12,965 nucleotides of DNA from HRBIN15 sp039630445 (GTDB taxonomy: Bacteria > Armatimonadota > Fimbriimonadia > Fimbriimonadales > GBS-DC). Where the stretch lies: the NCBI GenBank assembly GCA_039630445.1, contig JBCNVA010000064.1, positions 1-12,965 on the forward strand, given 5' to 3'. Below are positions 6,227 through 12,510 of the stretch, one piece after another (position 1 is the stretch's first letter; the number at the start of each line of letters is the position of its first letter). The notes beneath the pieces are model-generated. The model made no database searches, had not been told where the DNA came from, and was given only the letters and a program-made list of their open reading frames with translations. The translations under genes and the position numbers were made by a program.

Positions 6227-8049
6227 TGCGGGAAGTCAGGCAGCTTGTAAATTTCCACGCCGCGTTCCGCATAAGCGGGCTGCAGCCAGCCCTGCTCGAT
6301 GGCTTCATAGTAGAGCGCGCGCCAGCGTTCTGGCTCACCGCGCGGCGTGAACCGCCGATTGATCAGCACATAGCCGTAGCCCTCATGATGGAGCCACTCG
6401 ATTAGCTCGCGCCCTGACCTAAATTGCTCATACGGGATCAGGCGATGATGCCCCGGATTGCCCCACAGATAGCGACGATCCAAATAGTAGCCCCGCGTCT
6501 CATCCAACAGGATAACGCCCTTGTCGGTGGGTGTCTGCACGTTCAGAAAGCGAAGGGCAGGGTAAATCTGCAACCTACGCTCCAAATACGCCTCGCGGTC
6601 GCGCAGCGCCAGCGGTACATAGGGCAGATAGGCACTCCCAAATAGCCAGAGCGTATAGAACGCCTGTAAGCTCAGCAGCGTGCCGTAGGCGCCCCGCAGC
6701 CATCGAGGGGCAAGGTGTGCGCGTGCCGTGCCCGCCACAGCGAATAGGGGAAACACCACAATCAAATAACGCACCTGCTGCATCAGATAGAACCAGCCCA
6801 GCGTGTTCAGCCCTACCAGCGCCATTAACCAGCCTGCCCCTGCTGTTAGCCCCACGCCTGCCATCAGCCCCAGCGTCGCCAAATAGCCCATCCCCATCGC
6901 AGGCAGTAAGTAGACCTGCTCTCCTATTGTCGCCCCGATGGGGTCTGCAAAATAGAACGGGTGCGCTGTGAGATTCCACGGCAGCATCAGTAGCTGCGCT
7001 GGCTCGCGCCCCATGCCGAACTTTAGCTGGTCGCCCCGATAGGCGATTGCCTGCTCGCGGCTCCAGTTCTTGCCCCCAAACAGCTCATAGGCGAACGGAT
7101 AGACAGGGTTGCCCGTCCAGAACCAGTTGCGCAGGTACCACGGCACGCCGAGCGCGAACGCCAGCAACCCCGTCAGCACCACGAGGCGCGCGCCCTGCAC
7201 CCATCGCTCCCGCCAGCACCATGCCAGCCCAATCAGCCCCCACAAGCCCCACGAGAGCAACGCAGTGTATTTGGTCGCCAGCGCGAAGCCCATCATCACG
7301 CCCGCCAGCCAGAGCCAACCTCCTACCCGCTCCTTGACGGCACAGGCGAGTGCATAGGTGCCCAGTGCCACATAAAGAGCAGTCGAGAGATCGATATACG
7401 CGCTGAAGGATTGCCACAGAATCACGGGTGTGCTCAATAGGAGCAGCGCGCCCCAGATGCCTTGCCCGCCCAGACGCGCCACGAACGCTGCTGCCCCGAT
7501 CGTCATCAGCAGCGCCATCAGCCAGTGGAACACCTTCGCGCAAGACTCCCCGTCCAACCACAACCCCAGCAGGTAGAGCATATCCAGCAGCGGCGGGAAG
7601 TAGCTCTGGTGCATAAAGGGGATTTCCACCATGCCGCCCGCCTGCAGGTAGAGCTTGGGCACGGCGAGGTGATAGGCGAGCGCGTCCCACTCGTTGCCGT
7701 CCGGGGGCAGCAGGCACAGCACCAATCCTAACAGCAGGAGTGCTCCTACCAGACCCCACCCCAGCAAGGTCAGCCCTCTCTGACGGAACGGGCAAGCCCA
7801 GCTCATCTGTGGTCGCGCAGACGCCCATCCCCACAACCCCCCCACGGCAGTCAGTCCCAGTAGCAGCCACAGTCCCCATAACCAGTGCAGCGCAGCGAAC
7901 AGAGCGACGCCATACGCCAGCAGTCCCAGCCCCAGCGCACCCCCATACGCTATCCCCTCCCAAAAGGTGAGCGCGAAACGACGCAGCACAAGCATGCCCG
8001 CCCCCGCTGCCAGCAAGCCAATCGCCAGCCCCACCAACAAACCCGCCAT
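6223..8049 (-). CDS. GT-C family (ArnT/PMT-like) membrane glycosyltransferase, 608 aa
   Basis: 608 residues with more than ten hydrophobic segments over the first 490 residues and a soluble C-terminal tail of about 110 residues. Family-typical pieces are GNEWDALAYHLAVPKLYL at 118-135 (D122 likely catalytic), a region starting SYFPPLLDMLYLLGLWLDGE, the phrase FALATKYTALLSWGLWGLIG, and the arginine-bearing PWYLRNWFWTGNPVYPFAYE. These enzymes move a sugar from a polyprenyl-phosphate donor to an extracytoplasmic acceptor. The reading frame is open for 63 codons further upstream, but the hydrophobic N-terminus MAGLLVGLAIGLLAAGAGML and the GGGTACACT promoter element at 8058-8066 argue for the ATG at 8049, or a GTG two codons before; either is nearly leaderless and lacks a Shine-Dalgarno. 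It is followed by the second glycosyltransferase with an ATGA overlap. Confidence 0.85.
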   Translation of the reverse strand: MAGLLVGLAIGLLAAGAGMLVLRRFALTFWEGIAYGGALGLGLLAYGVALFAALHWLWGLWLLLGLTAVGGLWGWASARPQMSWACPFRQRGLTLLGWGLVGALLLLGLVLCLLPPDGNEWDALAYHLAVPKLYLQAGGMVEIPFMHQSYFPPLLDMLYLLGLWLDGESCAKVFHWLMALLMTIGAAAFVARLGGQGIWGALLLLSTPVILWQSFSAYIDLSTALYVALGTYALACAVKERVGGWLWLAGVMMGFALATKYTALLSWGLWGLIGLAWCWRERWVQGARLVVLTGLLAFALGVPWYLRNWFWTGNPVYPFAYELFGGKNWSREQAIAYRGDQLKFGMGREPAQLLMLPWNLTAHPFYFADPIGATIGEQVYLLPAMGMGYLATLGLMAGVGLTAGAGWLMALVGLNTLGWFYLMQQVRYLIVVFPLFAVAGTARAHLAPRWLRGAYGTLLSLQAFYTLWLFGSAYLPYVPLALRDREAYLERRLQIYPALRFLNVQTPTDKGVILLDETRGYYLDRRYLWGNPGHHRLIPYEQFRSGRELIEWLHHEGYGYVLINRRFTPRGEPERWRALYYEAIEQGWLQPAYAERGVEIYKLPDFPQ

Positions 8050-8057
8050 CGGCACAG

Positions 8058-8066
8058 AGTGTACCC
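8058..8066 (-). promoter_or_regulatory. Putative promoter -10 element GGGTACACT for the glycosyltransferase pair
   Basis: GGGTACACT on the minus strand ends 8 bp before the ATG at 8049, so the transcription start would fall at about 8050-8052. No -35 hexamer is apparent. It shares the 93-bp divergent region with the hicB promoter. Confidence 0.5.
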
Positions 8067-8117
8067 CCTTACGGACGATGCACCTGCTTCGCAGAGAGTT
8101 CGCTATAGGGTGGTTCG

Positions 8118-8126
8118 TGGTATAAT
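8118..8126 (+). promoter_or_regulatory. Putative extended -10 promoter for hicBA
   Basis: TGGTATAAT: a consensus TATAAT (8121-8126) with the extended -10 TG one base upstream. TTCGCT at 8099-8104 is a poor -35. The predicted leader before the hicB ATG at 8143 is about 10 bases. No obvious palindromic operator was seen around it. Confidence 0.6.
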
Positions 8127-8142
8127 CGGGCAGGTGGTTCTG

Positions 8143-8388
8143 ATGGTACTGACCGATTACATCCGTGCAGCGATGCGTCGTGCCCGCTACGAAATCTTGG
8201 AAGACGGCACCTACTATGGCGAAATTCCGGGCTTTCAAGGCGTGTACGCGAACGAACCGACCCTCGAAGCCTGTCGCGAGACGCTGCAGGAGGTACTGGA
8301 GGGCTGGATCTTGCTCGGACTACGGTTAGGACACACTCTGCCCGAAGTGGACGGCTTATCCTTGAACGCAACGCTGGAGGCGGTCTAA
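8143..8388 (+). CDS. hicB: HicB-family antitoxin (short form)
   Basis: 81 residues. YYGEIPGFQGVYANEPTLEA at 24-43, then ETLQEVLEGWILLGLRLGHTLPEVDG, is the degenerate RNase H-like HicB core that binds and blocks the HicA toxin. Unlike longer HicB proteins there is no C-terminal helix-turn-helix or ribbon-helix-helix domain, so direct autorepression through that domain is not expected. The ATG at 8143 is chosen because TATAAT lies 16 bp upstream and the conserved fold begins soon after; the frame is open further left but that part is not family-like. The stop overlaps the hicA start (TAATG). The order is antitoxin first, toxin second. Confidence 0.88.
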   Translation: MVLTDYIRAAMRRARYEILEDGTYYGEIPGFQGVYANEPTLEACRETLQEVLEGWILLGLRLGHTLPEVDGLSLNATLEAV

Positions 8389-8606
8389 TGCCCGTGTTTG
8401 GTCCCATCACGCGGCGGGAGCTGATTCGGGCGTTGCGCCGTGCAGGTTTTGAGGGACCGTATACAGGCGGGAAGCATCAGTATATGGTGCGTGGCGAGGT
8501 GCGTTTGACGCTTCCAAACCCCCATCGGAAGGAGATTGGACGCGACTTGCTGGCGCGTATTCTGCGGCAGGCAGGCATCAGCCGCGAGGAGTGGGAACAG
8601 TTGTAA
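8388..8606 (+). CDS. hicA: HicA-family mRNA interferase toxin
   Basis: 72 residues, the usual HicA length, with a double-stranded RNA-binding-like fold. RRELIRALRRAGFEGPYTGG (9-28) runs into GGKHQYM, where H30 is the expected catalytic histidine, followed by VRLTLPNPHRKEIGRDLLAR and ILRQAGISREEW. HicA cleaves mRNA when free of HicB. The start overlaps the hicB stop, and TGGAGGCGG lies about 5-12 bases upstream as a Shine-Dalgarno. The pair looks intact, with no frameshift or lost catalytic residue. Confidence 0.93.
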   Translation: MPVFGPITRRELIRALRRAGFEGPYTGGKHQYMVRGEVRLTLPNPHRKEIGRDLLARILRQAGISREEWEQL

Positions 8607-8696
8607 GTATGCGCATCGGCGCAAGTGAGGCGAGGACACACCCAGCTCCGAAGAGACGGTAATCATGCCAATTGGTAGAACAAACGCCGTGATATC

Positions 8697-8870
8697 GTCA
8701 GCGAGACGCTGACGCTACGGAAAAGCCCACCCGATTGCGTGGTGTCGTCGGCGAGACGCCGACGCTACGGAAAAAGCTCACCTGATTGCAGGGCGTCGTC
8801 AGCGAGACGCCGACGCTACGGAAAAGCCCACCCGACTGCGTGGCGTTGTCGGCGGGACGCCGACGCTACG
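8697..8870. repeat. Four tandem copies of a 50-51-bp hairpin repeat
   Basis: Each copy begins with a 17-base hairpin, GTCGGCG-AGA-CGCCGAC or a variant, at 8697-8713, 8747-8763, 8798-8814 and 8848-8864. It is followed by GCTACGGAAAAGCCCACC and a less conserved stretch containing GATTGCGTGG. The stem of copy 1 is GTCAGCG/CGCTGAC, a compensated change that keeps pairing; copy 3 has one mismatch. Spacing is 50, 51 and 50. The last copy ends after GCTACG. Confidence 0.93.
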
Positions 8871-8911
8871 ATACTTAAATCCCGATTAGTATAAAGCATA
8901 CCTCATAAATC

Positions 8912-8945
8912 GAAACCGCCCCGTGGGGGACAACGGGGCGGTTTC
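8912..8945. terminator. Strong hairpin terminator, probably bidirectional
   Basis: A perfect 13-bp stem GAAACCGCCCCGT (8912-8924) and ACGGGGCGGTTTC (8933-8945) with an 8-base loop. The stem ends in TTTC on either strand, and the following bases are TTGGG on plus and GATTTAT on minus, so the U-tract is short. It lies 54 bp past the E2 stop and also faces readthrough from hicBA. Confidence 0.75.
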
Positions 8946-8975
8946 TTGGGGGACGGGTCGGATGGAAGTCGTCCT

Positions 8976-9002
8976 GTAGCCCGGGCATCCTGCCCATGCT
9001 AC
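8976..9002. repeat. Palindrome overlapping the E2 stop codon
   Basis: Left arm GTAGCCCGGGCA (8976-8987), loop TCC, right arm TGCCCATGCTAC (8991-9002): 10 of 12 positions pair. The E2 stop codon (8999-9001) lies inside the right arm. The GTAGC/GCTAC ends match the GCTAC that flanks the hairpins of the 8697-8870 array. Confidence 0.6.
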
Positions 9003-10396
9003 CTGAAAAACTCGAACTCCTCGATCGCGCGTTTGACCCGCTGCAGGAAGCGCCCTGCGTACATCCCATCAACCAGCCGATGGTCATAACTCAGGCACAG
9101 GTGCATGATGGGGCGGATCGCAATCATGTCGTTAATGACCACGGGCATTTTCACGATGGCGTAAGTGCCCAGAATGGCGGTCTGTGGATGGCTGATAAGC
9201 GGCGTGCCGATGAGCGCACCGTAGCTGCCGGGATTGGTCAGAGTGAAGGTCGCACCCTGCACCTCGGCGAGGCTGATGCTCTTGGTGCGCGCCCGCTGCG
9301 CAATCGCCTCCAGCTCGCGAGCCAGCTCGATAATCGATTTCTTGTGCGCGTCGCGGATGACGGGCACGATCAGCCCTTCCTCACCCTTCTCTCCCAGCGC
9401 AACGGCTACGCCCATATGCACATAGTGGCGCACAATAATCTGGTCATCCACCAGTGAGGCGTTCAGCATCGGGAACTCCAGCAAGGCGTCTGCCGCCGCC
9501 TTGATAAAGAAGGGCGTATAGGTCAGGCGCACACCATACTGCTGCTGGAACGATTCTTTATTGCGCTCGCGGAACTCCACCAGCCGCGACACATCGACCT
9601 GAACGACGGTGGTGACATGCACAGCGGTCTGGTAGCTGCGGGTCAGGTGTTCGGCGATCGCTTTGCGCATGCCAACCAGCGGGATAATCTCCTCTTCGCC
9701 TTCGCGTGGGACGACAGCAGGCACAGGCTGAGGGGCAGGCGCAGGCTGGGGGGCAGGCGTCGGCGCGGGCACGGGTCTGGGCGCAGCCGTGCGCTGTGCC
9801 AGATAACGCTCCACATCGGCGCGGGTGATGCGTCCGCCAGCCCCTGTGCCGCGAATCGAGAGCAGCTCCTGCTCGCTCAGGTTATGCTCACGGGCGATTT
9901 TTTGCACGACAGGCGAGAGGAACAGCCCCCTGTCGGCGCGTTTGCCGTCCGCTGCAGGGGACACCGCAGGCGTCGGGGCGGGGCGTGCCTCCGCTTCAGA
10001 TGGGGCGTAAAAGCCTGCCGTTTCGGGCACAGGCGACGGTGCAGGAACAGGTTCCACACGCTTTGGCTCAACAGGGGCGACACCCTCCGGCGGAGAGGCT
10101 GTCGGTGGCGACACCGCTGCCACAGGCTCGCTCGGTTCGGCAGCCGCTGTGCTCTCTCCGGGTTGCTCAATAATCGCCAACTCCTGTCCCACGCGCACGA
10201 TGCTGTTAGCGGGCGCCAGCACGCGCTTCAGAACGCCGCTGGCAGGCGCGGGCAACTCCGTGTTCACCTTGTCCGTCATAATCTCCACGATAGGCTCGTC
10301 CTCCTGCACGGGGTCGCCCTCGTTCTTGAGCCAGCGGACAATCGTGCCCTCCACGATGCTCTCGCCCAGTTCCGGCATTACTACAGAGACTGCCAT
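8999..10396 (-). CDS. 2-oxo-acid dehydrogenase E2 component (dihydrolipoamide acyltransferase)
   Basis: The acyltransferase core of a pyruvate or branched-chain 2-oxo-acid dehydrogenase complex; it passes the acyl group from E1 to CoA through lipoate. 465 residues. Domains: one lipoyl domain 1-78 with lipoylated K43 in MTDKVNTE; a Pro/Ala linker about 81-155; the E1/E3-binding domain 158-200 (LFLSPVVQKIAREHNLSEQE, then GTGAGGRITRADVERYL); a second Pro/Ala linker 204-230; and the catalytic domain about 237-465, ending in SYDHRLVDG with H439 and D443 as the HxxxDG pair. The start at 10396 is chosen over an ORF start 31 codons upstream because MAVSVVMPELGESI is the family N-terminus and GGGAGG precedes it. 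It lies 13 bp after the E1beta stop. A single lipoyl domain and an E1alpha/E1beta partner rule out a 2-oxoglutarate E1 of the SucA type. Confidence 0.95.
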   Translation of the reverse strand: MAVSVVMPELGESIVEGTIVRWLKNEGDPVQEDEPIVEIMTDKVNTELPAPASGVLKRVLAPANSIVRVGQELAIIEQPGESTAAAEPSEPVAAVSPPTASPPEGVAPVEPKRVEPVPAPSPVPETAGFYAPSEAEARPAPTPAVSPAADGKRADRGLFLSPVVQKIAREHNLSEQELLSIRGTGAGGRITRADVERYLAQRTAAPRPVPAPTPAPQPAPAPQPVPAVVPREGEEEIIPLVGMRKAIAEHLTRSYQTAVHVTTVVQVDVSRLVEFRERNKESFQQQYGVRLTYTPFFIKAAADALLEFPMLNASLVDDQIIVRHYVHMGVAVALGEKGEEGLIVPVIRDAHKKSIIELARELEAIAQRARTKSISLAEVQGATFTLTNPGSYGALIGTPLISHPQTAILGTYAIVKMPVVINDMIAIRPIMHLCLSYDHRLVDGMYAGRFLQRVKRAIEEFEFFR

Positions 10397-10409
10397 CAGT
10401 TCGCCTCCC

Positions 10410-11396
10410 TCAATACCTTGCCAGCTGACGCGCTGCCAGCAGGATGTCATCCACGCTGGGCAGCACGAACTTCTCCAGCGGCTCGGCAAACGGCACGAAG
10501 CTATCTTTGGCAGCGACGCGTATCACGGGAGCGTCCAGCCACTCGAACATCTCCGAGGCGATTCGGGCGGCGATTTCCGCGCCTACGCCTCCCGTCAGCG
10601 GCGCCTCATACACAATCAATACCTTGCTCGTCTTGCGCACCGAGTTGTAGATTGTCTCCATATCGAGGGGCTTGATCGTGCGCAGGTCGATCACTTCCAT
10701 CGAGATGCCTTCGCTTTCCAGCTGGTGGGCAGCTTCCAGCGCGAAATGCACCATCGCCCCGTAGGTGATGACGCTGAGGTGATGCCCCTCGCGGCGGATG
10801 CGCGCCTCGCCCAGCGGAATGATGAAGTCATCGCTTGGTTGCGGGATTAGCCCCTTGATGCGCCGATAGAGATATTTATGCTCAAAGAACAGCACGGGGT
10901 TGTTGTCGCGGATGGCAGCTTTCATCAGTCCGTAGGCGTCGTCAGGGAAGGCGGGCTGCACGATTTTCAGCCCGGGCACATGGAAAAACCACGCCTCAAA
11001 TTGTTGGCTATGGTAGAGGCTACCGCCCACATAGCCGCCTGAGGGTCCCCGAATGACTATCGGCATGCTCACTGCGCCTCCTGAGCGGTAGCGGTAGGTG
11101 GCTGCCACATTCACCACCTGATCGAAGCCACAGGAGATGAAGTCCATAAACTGCATTTCGGCAATCGGGCGTTTGCCCATAGCGGCGGCACCAACGGCGA
11201 TGCCAACAATCGCCATCTCTGAGATGGGGGTGTCCACTACGCGGTCAGGTCCGAACCGCTCAAGGAAGCCGTGCGTGACGCCAAACGCACCGCCCAGTCG
11301 CCCGACATCCTCACCCAGAATGAACACATTTGGGTCGCGCTCCATCTCCTCCCACATCGCGAGGCGGATCGCCTCCAGAAAGGTGACCTCTCTCAT
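10410..11396 (-). CDS. 2-oxo-acid dehydrogenase E1 component, beta subunit
   Basis: 328 residues, the usual length for E1beta of pyruvate or branched-chain 2-oxo-acid dehydrogenases. Seen in order: FILGEDVGRLGGAFGVTHGF at 25-44, DRVVDTPISEMAIVGIAVGA at 51-70 with E60 (the glutamate that activates thiamine diphosphate), FMDFISCGFDQVVN at 83-96, and IRGPSGGYVGGSLYHSQQFE at 115-134 with H129. After these come HVPGLKIVQPAFPDDAYGLM, which is typical, and a C-terminal transketolase-like domain (YEAPLTGGVGAEIAARI). It forms the alpha2beta2 E1 with the upstream gene. Its start overlaps the E1alpha stop (ATGA), and a GGGGGTG lies upstream. Substrate is not certain: pyruvate and branched-chain 2-oxo acids are both possible. 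Confidence 0.95.
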   Translation of the reverse strand: MREVTFLEAIRLAMWEEMERDPNVFILGEDVGRLGGAFGVTHGFLERFGPDRVVDTPISEMAIVGIAVGAAAMGKRPIAEMQFMDFISCGFDQVVNVAATYRYRSGGAVSMPIVIRGPSGGYVGGSLYHSQQFEAWFFHVPGLKIVQPAFPDDAYGLMKAAIRDNNPVLFFEHKYLYRRIKGLIPQPSDDFIIPLGEARIRREGHHLSVITYGAMVHFALEAAHQLESEGISMEVIDLRTIKPLDMETIYNSVRKTSKVLIVYEAPLTGGVGAEIAARIASEMFEWLDAPVIRVAAKDSFVPFAEPLEKFVLPSVDDILLAARQLARY

Positions 11397-12448
11397 CGCG
11401 ACACCCCCGCACTCTCGTCGTAGATGTCCTCCAGGGCGGTATGAGGTTCGGGATCCGGGCTTTGGATGGCAAATTCCACCGCGTCCTGAATCTCGGCGAC
11501 CACATCGGGCGGTGGCGTGGGCAGCTCCTCCTCACTAAATAGCCCCGTGCTGAGCAGATACTCGCGGTAGCGGGGCAGCGGATCACGCTTCTCCCACATC
11601 TCGATCTCCTCCACGGGGCGGTACAAACGGGCGCGCGTCTCGTCGTGGTCGGCATGCCCCTGCAGGCGATAGGTTACGCACTCCACAATACTGGGTCCCC
11701 TGCCTGCGCGCGCATGCTCAATCGCGGCGCAGGTCGCGTCGTACACCTCCAGCACATCGTTGCCGTCCACGGTGTAGCCCGGAATGCCGTAGCCCAACGC
11801 GCGGTCCGCCACACGCGGCGTAGGCACTTCCAGCTCGACGGGTGTGGAGTAGGCGTACTGGTTGTTCTCCACAACGAGGATGATGGGCAGCTTGTGGATG
11901 GCGGCGTAGTTCATGCCCTCATGGAACGCGCCTGTTGCCGTTGCGCCCTCGCCCAGGTAGGCGACGATCACCGAGTCGGTTTTGCCATCCAGTCGCAGTG
12001 CCCAAGCGACCCCACACGCCACAGGCAGCGTGGAACCGAGCATGCTGGTGGAATGAATGATGCCCAACTTCAGGTCGCCCATGTGGCTCCACGAATCTTT
12101 GCCGCGGGTGGGCGCGTTTGCCTTGCCCCACACCTGACACATCACCTGCCGCGCGCTCATCCCTTTGAATACAAACACGGGCATATCGCGATGGATGGGC
12201 GACACAAAGTCGGTGGGGCGTAGGGGATAGCTGGTGCCTACTTGGATCGCCTCTTGTCCGCGCGAGCCATACACATTCCCGCGGCGCAGCCGCCCTTTTT
12301 TCTTCATATCATAGAGCGTCTCGTCGAACACCCGCGCAAACCACATGCGCCGATAAATCTCCAGCAAGTCCTCCTTAGTGAGGCGGTCACGATAGCGAGT
12401 GATCTTTTCCGCCTCTGCTACCTGCTGATTCCTGACTCGTGTACCCAA
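11393..12448 (-). CDS. 2-oxo-acid dehydrogenase E1 component, alpha subunit
   Basis: 351 residues. The thiamine diphosphate motif is intact: GEG at 166-168, 26 residues, then NN at 195-196 (GEG replaces the commoner GDG). Other family features are RRMWFARVFDETLYDMKKKG at 33-52, GQEAIQVG at 64-71, HRDMPVFVFKGM, KANAPTRGKDSWSHMG, and TYRLQGHADHDETR near 260. The start is a TTG at 12448, chosen because AAGGAGG stands 8 bases upstream; no ATG or GTG fits as well before the conserved region. A promoter-like GGGTATACT lies further up. It is the first gene of the E1alpha-E1beta-E2 unit. No E3 (lipoamide dehydrogenase) is in the window, so it is likely shared or coded elsewhere. The TYRLQGHADHDE loop is not quite that of classical PdhA or BkdA, so a specific symbol is withheld. 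Confidence 0.95.
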   Translation of the reverse strand: MGTRVRNQQVAEAEKITRYRDRLTKEDLLEIYRRMWFARVFDETLYDMKKKGRLRRGNVYGSRGQEAIQVGTSYPLRPTDFVSPIHRDMPVFVFKGMSARQVMCQVWGKANAPTRGKDSWSHMGDLKLGIIHSTSMLGSTLPVACGVAWALRLDGKTDSVIVAYLGEGATATGAFHEGMNYAAIHKLPIILVVENNQYAYSTPVELEVPTPRVADRALGYGIPGYTVDGNDVLEVYDATCAAIEHARAGRGPSIVECVTYRLQGHADHDETRARLYRPVEEIEMWEKRDPLPRYREYLLSTGLFSEEELPTPPPDVVAEIQDAVEFAIQSPDPEPHTALEDIYDESAGVSR

Positions 12449-12456
12449 GGCACTGT

Positions 12457-12463
12457 CCTCCTT
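12457..12463 (-). promoter_or_regulatory. Shine-Dalgarno AAGGAGG that fixes the TTG start of E1alpha
   Basis: A seven-base AAGGAGG on the minus strand, 8 bases before TTG at 12448. It is the strongest ribosome-binding site in the window and decides the start in favour of a rare codon. Confidence 0.8.
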
Positions 12464-12478
12464 GCTCAGGTAAGGAGT

Positions 12479-12487
12479 AGTATACCC
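12479..12487 (-). promoter_or_regulatory. Putative promoter -10 element GGGTATACT for the E1-E2 operon
   Basis: GGGTATACT on the minus strand, 30 bp before the TTG. It matches the GG-TAnAnT element of five other starts here. Its upstream half overlaps the prepilin promoter on the other strand. Confidence 0.5.
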
Positions 12488-12496
12488 GATGGCGTA

Positions 12497-12502
12497 TATA
12501 CT
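12497..12502 (+). promoter_or_regulatory. Putative -10 element TATACT for the prepilin gene
   Basis: TATACT ends 8 bp before the ATG at 12511, placing the transcription start at or within two bases of the start codon. A second TATACT at 12505-12510 abuts the ATG. No Shine-Dalgarno is present, so a leaderless message is likely. Confidence 0.4.
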
Positions 12503-12510
12503 TCTATACT

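Larger units (their letters stand above)
8607..8998. other. Non-coding region between convergent hicA and the E2 gene
   Basis: About 390 bp with no credible gene. It holds a weak hairpin just after hicA (TGCGC and GCGCA, 8610-8623), four tandem hairpin repeats, a strong terminator hairpin, and a palindrome that overlaps the E2 stop. Nothing recognisable was seen in 8624-8690. Confidence 0.7.

Noticed and set aside
7085..7963. Minus-strand ORF of 292 codons in another frame of the 608-aa glycosyltransferase
   Set aside because: Same strand but wrong frame; low-complexity Arg/Gly/Ala composition, whereas the other frame gives clear membrane helices and GT-C motifs.
8610..8623. Terminator for hicBA just after the hicA stop
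   Set aside because: A 5-bp stem (TGCGC/GCGCA) without a U-tract is too weak; the hairpin at 8912-8945 is a better candidate.
8697..8870. CRISPR array
   Set aside because: The parts between the hairpins are themselves similar from copy to copy, the period is 50-51 bp with conserved 'spacers', and no cas gene is near.
9617..10675. Plus-strand ORF of 352 codons opposite E2 and E1beta
   Set aside because: Arg/Gly/Ala-rich shadow of the E2 Pro/Ala linkers; the minus-strand domains are unmistakable.
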